Assembly (NCBI GenBank): GCA_016182725.1 | Contig: JACPFZ010000043.1 | Span: 1 to 13,737 of the forward strand | DNA length: 13,737 nucleotides | Direction of reading: 5' to 3' | Source: Candidatus Gottesmanbacteria bacterium | GTDB taxonomy: Bacteria; Patescibacteriota; Microgenomatia; UBA10105; UBA927 | Shown: positions 1 through 4,585 of the stretch, piece after piece | Layout of the letters: each line of letters begins with the position of its first letter | How positions within the stretch are numbered: the first letter of the stretch is position 1 | Notes under the pieces: generated by a model | Databases searched by the model: none | Told to the model about the DNA's origin: nothing | What the model saw: only the letters and a program-made list of their open reading frames with translations | Translations under genes and position numbers: made by a program

Positions 1-156
1 ATCTACACCCGGCGGGTGAAGTAGCTTTGCATCCATATAAAATAAAACCCCCTTCCAAAAAATCACTCAACTGTTGTGCACACGATACACGTGTCAGTCG
101 AATGACCTTGAGGTCGGGGGTAGCACGTACGGGTTGCGGGAAAGCTTGGCTGGAGA
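1..156. other. No gene seen; small hairpin near the edge
   Basis: This stretch lies downstream of the minus-strand gene at 157-561. A short hairpin is visible at 4-20 (CACCC and GGGTG arms around a 3-nt loop), with no run of T that would make it a convincing terminator. A second short hairpin, GACCT/AGGTC, lies near 104-115. I see no coding potential that I would defend. Confidence 0.4.
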
Positions 157-300
157 CTACTTCGACTTGAAGTTCAGGAACGCATCGCGGTCATAGATCG
201 CGCCTTTGAAGAACATCGAGATTTGCTCGTTGCCCTCTACGTCCTTCACTGTCGTCCAGTAGCCGTTGGTTTCCTTTGTCCAACCTTCTGGAGGAACAAC
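157..300 (-). other. In-frame continuation of the 301-561 gene beyond the TAG codon
   Basis: Reading straight through the TAG at 301-303 gives 47 more codons ending in TAG at 157-159. The residues look like the C-terminal half of a small domain: it starts VVPPEGWTKETNGYW and ends FKGAIYDRDAFLNFKSK, rich in aromatic and charged residues and without low-complexity sequence. The joined product would be 134 residues. A frame kept open for 141 bases directly after a stop, with this composition, is unlikely by chance. The reasons could be a recent nonsense mutation (AAG or CAG to TAG), a sequencing error, or suppression of TAG. No separate start codon with a ribosome site is visible for this half, so independent translation is unlikely. 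Confidence 0.55.
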
Positions 301-561
301 CTAGTAGAACAGGTCGTCCGCCTCGCTGACAACTTGGAAACCGAGAGCTTCCAGCCCAGACCGCGAATCCCGATCCGCACCACGCTCGTAGGTGTTCACC
401 TTGCGCGCGAGAAGCCATTTCTGACTTTCGCCGACTGAGCGTTGAGCTGACTCTTCCATGCCGTAAAGCTGACGGCTGGTGTAGCCAGTGGGTGTCATCC
501 CGTCGCCGACTTCTTCGACGCTGTAGGGTGACTTGTACGGAGTACTCTTCTTGTCAGACAT
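301..561 (-). CDS. Small hypothetical protein (86 aa up to an in-frame TAG)
   Basis: I do not recognise the family. The start is well supported: AGGAGG lies six bases upstream of the ATG on the minus strand. The protein is hydrophilic, without a signal peptide or membrane segment, and begins with a short charged tail (MSDKKSTPYKSPYS). It contains a stretch typical of a folded domain near its end (EALGFQVVSEADDLFY). The frame stops at TAG (301-303), but the codons after it continue in the same frame as a convincing protein sequence to a second TAG at 157-159; that segment is listed separately. The gene is richer in G+C than most of the window, which may point to transfer. It could be a phage-type or environmental small protein; its function is unknown. 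Confidence 0.6.
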   Translation of the reverse strand: MSDKKSTPYKSPYSVEEVGDGMTPTGYTSRQLYGMEESAQRSVGESQKWLLARKVNTYERGADRDSRSGLEALGFQVVSEADDLFY

Positions 562-618
562 TTCATGCCTCCTGATATGATTGACTTGTTCAGATTTTCA
601 TCTGGCTAACCGAATGGA

Positions 619-656
619 TAGCACATCAAGTACAAACTGATGTACCCAAAGTGCTA
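619..656. repeat. Nested inverted repeat upstream of the 86-aa gene
   Basis: TAGCAC (619-624) pairs with GTGCTA (651-656), and inside it ACATCA (623-628) pairs with TGATGT (638-643). It lies about 60-95 bases upstream of the start codon at 561 and could be an operator or part of a leader hairpin. No clear promoter could be assigned to this gene, so the role is a guess. Confidence 0.3.
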
Positions 657-859
657 CCCACTCGAACACAGGAGGATGCTTTCCGCAACTTGTTAAAGTA
701 CAAGAATTGAATCAGTAAACCGACAAAAAAGTGCAGCAAAGAGCGCATTTTGATGGTTTACGTAAAAAAAGTATAGCAGAAAAGAGGAGTTATGTCAAAC
801 TATAGGTTGTTGGTTGCGGGGTGTACAAGCCTGCCCGCTGAAGCCTTGGCGAAAGATTG
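657..859. other. Gene-free stretch between the 86-aa gene and the tRNA
   Basis: Nothing convincing is encoded here. GTAAACC (715-721) and GGTTTAC (755-761) form an inverted repeat with a 33-nt loop. A plus-strand ATG at 793 has a GAGGAG site before it, but the frame runs antisense through the tRNA and ends in cysteine- and arginine-rich sequence, so I do not call it. Confidence 0.35.
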
Positions 860-1133
860 TTGCGGGGCCGGGAATCGCGCCCGGTCTAGAAGATTATGCA
901 CCTGTTTCTCCGATTACTCGGAGTGTCGGACTATATCTTCCACCGATTTTCATCGGAGGTTTGGCGTGTAGTCTCTACGGGTTTCCGCCGATTGGCGGAT
1001 CTTCCCTCGGTGTTACCCATCCATAGCTTTATATGAAGGAGGGTTTCACCGATATAGCCAAATTCTCATTCCCGATTTACATCAGGATGAGCCCATATAT
1101 TGAGCCTTCTGTGCTGCTGTACACTACCCCGCG
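860..1133 (-). tRNA. tRNA-Met(CAT), interrupted by a group I intron
   Basis: The exons are 1103-1133 (31 nt) and 860-898 (39 nt). Joined, they fold as a cloverleaf: acceptor CGCGGGG against CCCCGCA, D-stem GTGT/GCAC, anticodon stem GAAGG/TCTTC with loop CTCATAA (anticodon CAT), T-stem CCGGG/CCCGG, discriminator A. Position 1:72 is a C:A mismatch, a known mark of bacterial initiator tRNA, but the three G:C pairs usual in the initiator anticodon stem are missing, so initiator versus elongator is open. CCA is not encoded (CAA follows the discriminator). The D-loop is only ACAGCA, without the GG pair, and the T-loop is CGCGATT instead of TTCGATT, so the usual elbow contact is altered on both sides. 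A strong promoter lies just upstream. It may be a diverged working tRNA or an early pseudogene. Confidence 0.8.
899..1102 (-). ncRNA. Group I intron (small, IC3-like, no endonuclease gene)
   Basis: This 204-nt self-splicing-type intron sits after U33 of the tRNA anticodon loop. Core signatures are clear: GAGACTACACG and AAGATATAGTCC carry the two P7 strands (on the plus strand at 969-973 and 929-933). P1 can form between exon GGCT and the internal guide GGCT with the expected U-G pair at the splice site; the adjacent TATG pairs with the 3' exon CATA as P10. P2 (CTCAT 1065-1069 with 1087-1091), P6 (985-989 with 994-998), P8 (940-947 with 952-959) and P9 (908-923, GTAA loop) are all visible, and the last base is G. 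Size and layout resemble the small Azoarcus tRNA-Ile intron of subgroup IC3. There is no open reading frame inside it. Catalytic activity is inferred, not shown. Confidence 0.9.
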
Positions 1134-1153
1134 GTCTTAATAAAGACAAGGTT

Positions 1154-1182
1154 AGTATATCTTATTTTGTTAATGCAGTCAA
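1154..1182 (-). promoter_or_regulatory. Sigma70-type promoter of the intron-containing tRNA
   Basis: On the minus strand TTGACT (1177-1182) and TATACT (1154-1159) are 17 bases apart, close to the consensus. Transcription would start about 14 bases before the mature tRNA 5' end at 1133. It lies back to back with the plus-strand promoter at 1188-1219. Confidence 0.8.
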
Positions 1183-1187
1183 TAAAC

Positions 1188-1219
1188 TTGACATAAAAAC
1201 GAACCGTGATTAGTATAAT
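1188..1219 (+). promoter_or_regulatory. Promoter of the helix-turn-helix protein gene
   Basis: TTGACA (1188-1193) is followed after 17 bases by TAGTAT (1211-1216); an overlapping TATAAT lies at 1214-1219. The predicted start of transcription (about 1223-1226) is only 6-9 bases before the ATG at 1232, and no Shine-Dalgarno site fits, so the mRNA is probably leaderless or nearly so. Confidence 0.7.
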
Positions 1220-1231
1220 AATAATACCACT

Positions 1232-1894
1232 ATGGCAAAATCAGCATTACGGGCAAAGGCAAGAAAATTTCGACAAGATGGTTTGGGAGTCAAAACTATC
1301 GCAGCTAAGCTTCATGTTTCCTCAAGTACCGTTAGCCTCTGGTGTCGAGATATTATTCTTACTCCAGAACAGATCGTTGAACTTGAGCGTCGATCTCATG
1401 ATCCATACTATGGAAGACGATTATCATATGTTAAAAAGCAACAAAAAGAGAGAGCAGAAAAAACACAACACCTTTTGAAAAAGGGGATAAAAGAAGTTGG
1501 TCATTTGACCACAAAGGAACTTTTTTATGCTGGAGTTAGTCTCTATTGGGCAGAGGGATTTAAGAAGGACAATCAAGTGGGTTTTTCTAATTCAGATGAT
1601 GCAATGATCAAATTTTTCATTCGTTGGTTGGGAAACTGCTGTGGTATCCAAAAAGATAGTTTAAAGTTACGTTTAGGTATAAATGAACAATACAGAAATG
1701 AAGTGAAGGACATTGAATCTTATTGGTCTGAAATATTAAGTATTCCTTTGAGTCAATTTCAAAAGCCGTTTTTTCAAAAAGTTCGTTGGAGAAAAATATA
1801 CGATCACCCGGAAGAATATCATGGAGTATTGCGTATCCGTGTTTCCAAGAGTACAGATTTATTGCGCAAGATGCACTGTTGGATCGAAAAATAA
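1232..1894 (+). CDS. Helix-turn-helix protein with possible LAGLIDADG-like C-terminal domain
   Basis: This 220-residue protein has an N-terminal resolvase/MerR-like helix-turn-helix (about residues 8-41, with GVKTIAAKLHVSSSTVSLW), so it should bind DNA. A charged linker (about 55-90) leads to a C-terminal part (about 95-215) holding FYAGVSLYWAEG, then VGFSNSDDAMIKFFIRWL and WSEILSIP. That order of motifs recalls LAGLIDADG endonuclease-type folds (a glycine/acid helix, an 'SNSD' strand and a 'WSxILxIP' helix), but the classic motif is not exact and nuclease activity is not established. Proteins of this type are, to my memory, common hypotheticals in candidate-phylum genomes. The gene is divergent from the intron-bearing tRNA. 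Alternatives are a transcription regulator or a remnant of a mobile element. Confidence 0.75.
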   Translation: MAKSALRAKARKFRQDGLGVKTIAAKLHVSSSTVSLWCRDIILTPEQIVELERRSHDPYYGRRLSYVKKQQKERAEKTQHLLKKGIKEVGHLTTKELFYAGVSLYWAEGFKKDNQVGFSNSDDAMIKFFIRWLGNCCGIQKDSLKLRLGINEQYRNEVKDIESYWSEILSIPLSQFQKPFFQKVRWRKIYDHPEEYHGVLRIRVSKSTDLLRKMHCWIEK

Positions 1895-1904
1895 AAAAAA
1901 AATG

Positions 1905-1933
1905 TTGTATAAAAAGCTTTTCCAAGGTAATAT
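1905..1933 (+). promoter_or_regulatory. Possible promoter of the broken cyclase gene
   Basis: TTGTAT (1905-1910) and TAATAT (1928-1933) are 17 bases apart. Transcription would begin near 1940, two bases before the ATG at 1942. The -35 is a moderate match. Confidence 0.5.
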
Positions 1934-1941
1934 AGGAAAAC

Positions 1942-2776
1942 ATGGAGACGAAAAACTTGACCGTCCTGTTCACTGACATGAAAGGGTACACGAGTATGAC
2001 GTCCTCGCTTTCGCACAAAGAAATAAGCTACCTTCTGGCAGGCGACGTTTGATTCACCGACGAATGCTGTTTCCTGTGGACTTAAGATTCAACACGCCGT
2101 TCGTACGTATAATCGTACGGCAAAGACAAGACCATTTGAGCTTCGTATCGCAGTCAATAGTGGAGAAATGATTCTGAAAGATGGAGATATTTTTGGCGAT
2201 CCGGTCAATATTGCTGCACGAGTGCTGTCGCTGACGCCGCCAGGGGAAGTCTATTTTACCGAGCCAGTATTTTTGTCCATGAATAAGAGTGAGGTGCTGT
2301 CGGTAAAAGTAGGAGTAAAGACGGTGAAAGGTGTCGTGGAGCCAATTATGGTCTATCAGGCAGTGAAAGATGCTTTTGAGGCAAGTCCGCTTCGGCAGGT
2401 TTTCCGTCGTTTTGTCCATAGTTTTTCTGTTATTGGAAGCAGATGGAAACAGCGATCACAGTCAAAGTCGGTCCTGTCGAGTAGAAATTTGAAGTATGGG
2501 CTGCTGGGAGCAGCGATGCTTTTTGTGGTGGGGATGACGTTCCCGAAAGAAAGCGCGCAACTTGCCCGTACCGTCAAAGATGACGTGAAGGGGATAGAGA
2601 CTGATATTCGTAGGCTTGCCACACATTCTGCCTCACTCACCAACACTCCAACGTCATCTTCCACTTTTGCCCTTACTCCAACGGCGACCCCCAGTGCGAC
2701 CATCCGGCCAGCTACGCCCACGCCTACACCCACCAGATCCAAGAAACAGAGTAAACGTGAGGAACGTGAGGATTAG
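1942..2776 (+). pseudogene. Class III adenylate/guanylate cyclase-like gene, broken by an internal deletion
   Basis: The first 36 codons from ATG 1942 give the start of a class III cyclase domain: VLFTDMKGYTSMTSS, with the first metal-binding Asp in FTD, but the frame ends at TGA 2050-2052. In the +1 frame the domain resumes at once (TFDSPTNAVSCGLKIQHAV, from 2045) and continues through the catalytic Asn-Arg motif GDPVNIAARV to the end of the domain. Between them some 20-30 codons are missing, the region that normally runs up to the second metal-binding Asp, and the frame is shifted, so a deletion rather than a simple indel is likely. After the cyclase domain come a basic linker, one membrane segment (YGLLGAAMLFVVGMTF) and a tail rich in Thr, Pro and Ser. 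A complete version would have been a membrane-tethered cytoplasmic cyclase. Confidence 0.8.
2168..2776 (+). CDS. Surviving downstream frame of the cyclase gene (202 aa)
   Basis: This is the longest piece of the broken gene that could still be translated, from an internal ATG (in EMILKDGDIFGD) to TAG at 2774-2776. It keeps the C-terminal half of the cyclase fold with NIAARV, the membrane segment (about residues 111-127) and the Thr/Pro-rich tail with repeats such as PTPTPT. No ribosome site precedes the ATG. It lacks the metal-binding residues, so it cannot be an active cyclase alone. I regard it as a remnant; an anchored non-catalytic protein is possible. Confidence 0.45.
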   Translation: MILKDGDIFGDPVNIAARVLSLTPPGEVYFTEPVFLSMNKSEVLSVKVGVKTVKGVVEPIMVYQAVKDAFEASPLRQVFRRFVHSFSVIGSRWKQRSQSKSVLSSRNLKYGLLGAAMLFVVGMTFPKESAQLARTVKDDVKGIETDIRRLATHSASLTNTPTSSSTFALTPTATPSATIRPATPTPTPTRSKKQSKREERED

Positions 2777-2784
2777 GGTTTGAT

Positions 2785-2813
2785 TTGACTTTTTCTTATA
2801 CCCATGATATTCT
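2785..2813 (+). promoter_or_regulatory. Promoter of the T-box leader and trpS
   Basis: TTGACT (2785-2790) and TATTCT (2808-2813) are 17 bases apart. The predicted start near 2820 is placed just before the structured leader that ends in the T-box terminator. Confidence 0.65.
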
Positions 2814-3058
2814 TTCCATAGTTACATACAAGCGATGATGAGGCGTGGATGGAGCCTCGGATCCTCCTTCGCCAAGGCTACGGAAGGAGAGCGCTGACCT
2901 TAATCTGGTACGGAGGCGAAACCGTAAAAAGTCTGCAACGTGTGTCGGATCATCCGGAGCACGTCATGAATGAGAACAATCTCTTTTGACGTCCCCGTGA
3001 GGGGATTTTTTATTGAGATTGCCAAAAGCAAGGTGGCACCGTTCCGCCAGCTGGCGGA

Positions 3059-3143
3059 GCCCTTGTAAATTTCTAAAAGGTTTTTGTTTCAATGTTTTAA
3101 AACATTGAAACAAGACATCTTGGGGATTTACAAGGGCTTTTTT
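3059..3143 (+). terminator. T-box transcription terminator with a palindromic loop
   Basis: GCCCTTGTAAAT (3059-3070) pairs perfectly with ATTTACAAGGGC (3126-3137), followed by six T (3138-3143). The loop between the arms contains a perfect 30-bp palindrome (3084-3113), which makes the hairpin far longer than a usual terminator. Confidence 0.85.
3084..3113. repeat. 30-bp perfect palindrome inside the terminator loop
   Basis: Each half is TTGTTTCAATGTTTT or its exact reverse complement. It is not needed for termination and looks like an inserted palindromic element. Confidence 0.7.
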
Positions 3144-3494
3144 GATGTGTTGCTTTGCGAGTGAATTCATATTCACGAGCTTAGCAACACATCAATCCTC
3201 CTAACGTCGCAGCATAAGCCGCGCTACGAATAGTAGGTAAGGCGAATGCTAAGACGAGGAGGATGATGCCTAAAGAAAGGAGGTGATACATACAATCTGT
3301 GCCATTGGTATCGACTGAGCGATCGGCTGTATTTCCCGGCGGAGGGTTAGAACCGTCAATCCGGGTAACGGCAAGTTTCTTGAAGTGTGACGAATGTCAC
3401 GAGGAGAAACAATACAAGTCCGAGTGACTATTTCCGGTTTAACTCTCGGCTTTTTCTAGAGAAGTCGGGAGAAACCGGGTATAATAAGGAAACT
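3144..3494 (+). other. Structured trpS leader after the terminator; no clear gene
   Basis: This 350-base stretch between the T-box terminator and trpS is full of paired segments: GATGTGTTGCT (3144-3154) with 3183-3193 around an inner GTGAAT/ATTCAC stem; ATCCTCC, CGTC and AGCAT (3195-3215) with ATGCT, GACG and GGAGGAT (3246-3264); and a long hairpin CCGGTTT...AAACCGG (about 3434-3478) just before a TATAAT at 3480-3485. A very strong ribosome-site-like sequence, AGAAAGGAGGTGAT (3274-3287), is not followed by ATG, GTG or TTG at proper distance. An 8-codon frame starting ATGATG at 3263 ends on this site, and an open frame runs 3290-3427 (C-terminus LKCDECHEEKQYKSE) if it could start at ATA 3290 or GTG 3299. 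I do not call either as a gene. Confidence 0.4.
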
Positions 3495-4559
3495 ATGAAA
3501 CGTATATTGTCTGGGATTACGCCATCTGGGGACGGAAGCCTGCATATTGGTAACTATTTGGGAGCGGTCCGTCAATTTATTGAGCTCGCGAATCCTTCGA
3601 CAAGCTCAGGACAAGCGCACGAGTGTTTTCTGATGGTTGCGGATTTGCATGCGTTAACGACCATCCAAAACAAAGAACAATTACAACGAAACATTGAGGC
3701 GTTGATCCTCAATGAGCTTGCACTTCTCGGTGATTTACAAAATATCACCTTTTTCCGTCAGTCGGATGTGCCCATGCATAGCGAGCTTCAGACGATCCTC
3801 AATAACGTGACGCCATTAGGACTTCTGAAGCGCGCACATGCGTATAAAGACAAATTACAAAACCCTTCGACTCCGCTCAGGGCAAGGGACGAGATTGAGG
3901 AAGACATCAACGTGGGGTTATTCAATTACCCCATGCTTATGGCGGCGGACATTCTTCTTTATAAACCAAACCTCGTACCAGTGGGGAAAGATCAGAAGCA
4001 GCATATAGAAATGACGCGCGACATAGGAGATAGGTTTAATAGGACGTATAAGACGAATACATTCAAGCTTCCGGAACCGTACATTCCAGAGGAGGTTGCG
4101 GTTATCGTTGGTACGGACGGCAAGCGGAAGATGAGTAAATCATTAGGCAATATTATTTCCATCTTTGATGACGAAACAGTTATTAAAAAACAGGTCATGG
4201 GGACCTACACGGATCCGACACGAGTCCACGCAAACGATCCCGGGCACATTGAGGGAAACATGGTATTTACGTATTTAGACTTTTTCGGCGAAAAGGAAAA
4301 AGTTGCAGAACTCAAAAAGCAGTATCGAGAGGGGAAAGTTTCGGATATTGAAGTCAAAAATTATTTATTTGAGTCACTTATAAAAACCTTTGGTTCAGCG
4401 CGGGAACGCTACGGCGACCTCAAAGCGCACCCGGAAAAGGTGAAACATGTCCTTGAGAAAGGCGCCGCAAAAGCTCGGGAAGTTTCATCAGCCACCATGA
4501 GGGAAGTTCGTGACGCCATTGGTCTCACGAACCACTATTCTTTTTTTCGCTACTCCTAA
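3495..4559 (+). CDS. trpS: Tryptophanyl-tRNA synthetase
   Basis: This 354-residue class I enzyme charges tRNA-Trp with tryptophan using ATP in the cytoplasm. The HIGH-type motif is seen as GDGSLHIGNYLGA (about residues 13-25), the family stretch NVGLFNYPMLMAADILLY follows, and the KMSKS loop is intact in GKRKMSKSLGN. I chose ATG 3495 because the protein then begins MKRILSGITPSG as in the family, with AAGGA four bases upstream; the frame is open further up to 3387 but without family similarity. Two repeat insertions add residues: NPSTSSGQA before HECFLMVADLHA, and NPSTPLRARDEIEED before INVGLF. Both lie at surface positions of variable length in the family, so activity is probably kept. The gene follows a T-box leader, and a TATAAT at 3480-3485 could add a second start site close to the ATG. 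Confidence 0.95.
   Translation: MKRILSGITPSGDGSLHIGNYLGAVRQFIELANPSTSSGQAHECFLMVADLHALTTIQNKEQLQRNIEALILNELALLGDLQNITFFRQSDVPMHSELQTILNNVTPLGLLKRAHAYKDKLQNPSTPLRARDEIEEDINVGLFNYPMLMAADILLYKPNLVPVGKDQKQHIEMTRDIGDRFNRTYKTNTFKLPEPYIPEEVAVIVGTDGKRKMSKSLGNIISIFDDETVIKKQVMGTYTDPTRVHANDPGHIEGNMVFTYLDFFGEKEKVAELKKQYREGKVSDIEVKNYLFESLIKTFGSARERYGDLKAHPEKVKHVLEKGAAKAREVSSATMREVRDAIGLTNHYSFFRYS
3594..3610. repeat. CCCTTCGAC-type repeat in trpS, copy 1
   Basis: CCTTCGACAAGCTCAGG, followed by ACAAG. It is in frame and read as PSTSSG, an extra loop relative to other trpS proteins. Confidence 0.75.
3863..3882. repeat. CCCTTCGAC-type repeat in trpS, copy 2
   Basis: CCCTTCGACTCCGCTCAGGG, followed by CAAGGG. 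It is read as PSTPLRAR. The 20 bases are identical to the copy in ftsH but in another reading frame. Confidence 0.8.
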
Positions 4560-4570
4560 AAGCTATTTCA

Positions 4571-4579
4571 TGGTATACT
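4571..4579 (+). promoter_or_regulatory. Extended -10 element before ftsH
   Basis: TGGTATACT is an extended -10 element (TGnTATACT). Transcription would start at about 4586, which is exactly the GTG start codon proposed for ftsH. No good -35 hexamer is seen at the usual distance, which extended -10 promoters tolerate. Confidence 0.5.
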
Positions 4580-4585
4580 TTGAGG

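Larger units (their letters stand above)
2820..3143 (+). promoter_or_regulatory. T-box riboswitch leader, tRNA-Trp type by its bulge
   Basis: The antiterminator signature AGCAAGGTGGCACCG (3028-3042 region) matches the T-box core. CAAGG (3029-3033) can pair with CCTTG (3061-3065), leaving the bulge TGGCA; a C at the fourth position fits a tRNA with discriminator G followed by CCA, as in bacterial tRNA-Trp. The same CCTTG is also part of the terminator stem, so the two structures exclude each other, as T-box logic requires. Upstream are hairpins at 2841-2858, 2863-2888, 2938-2964 and a stem III-like one, TCCCC/GGGGA (2992-3004), followed by six T. The position before trpS supports tRNA-Trp sensing. 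The 5' domain does not look like a standard stem I and I could not place the specifier codon with certainty; TGG at 2906-2908 is one candidate. Confidence 0.75.

Noticed and set aside
191..438. Other open frames overlapping the 157-561 gene on both strands
   Set aside because: They are shadows: low-complexity Arg/Ser/Gly-rich products, while the 157-561 frame has a strong ribosome site and protein-like sequence on both sides of the TAG.
793..969. ATG after GAGGAG starting MSNYRLLVAGC
   Set aside because: The frame runs antisense through the tRNA and intron and becomes Cys/Arg/Ser-rich; the ribosome site alone is not enough.
814..1026. Plus-strand open frame with GPGIAPGLEDYAPVS
   Set aside because: It is antisense to the tRNA 3' exon and the intron; such frames are a well-known by-product of tRNA T-arms. 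No ribosome site fits.
1617..2018. 133-residue minus-strand open frame
   Set aside because: Antisense to the helix-turn-helix gene and the cyclase start, Phe/Ser-rich, without start signals.
2356..2742. 128-residue minus-strand open frame rich in Val and Gly
   Set aside because: It is the mirror of the Thr/Pro-rich tail of the cyclase remnant; composition explains the open frame.
2990..3012. TCCCC-GTGA-GGGGA hairpin plus T run as an independent terminator of a separate small RNA
   Set aside because: Possible, but its place just before the T-box core fits stem III of the same leader; calling a separate small RNA would need expression data.
3387..3494. Longer trpS start at 3387
   Set aside because: The extra 36 residues do not resemble trpS, and the segment contains the long hairpin and TATAAT of the leader; ATG 3495 gives the family-typical N-terminus.
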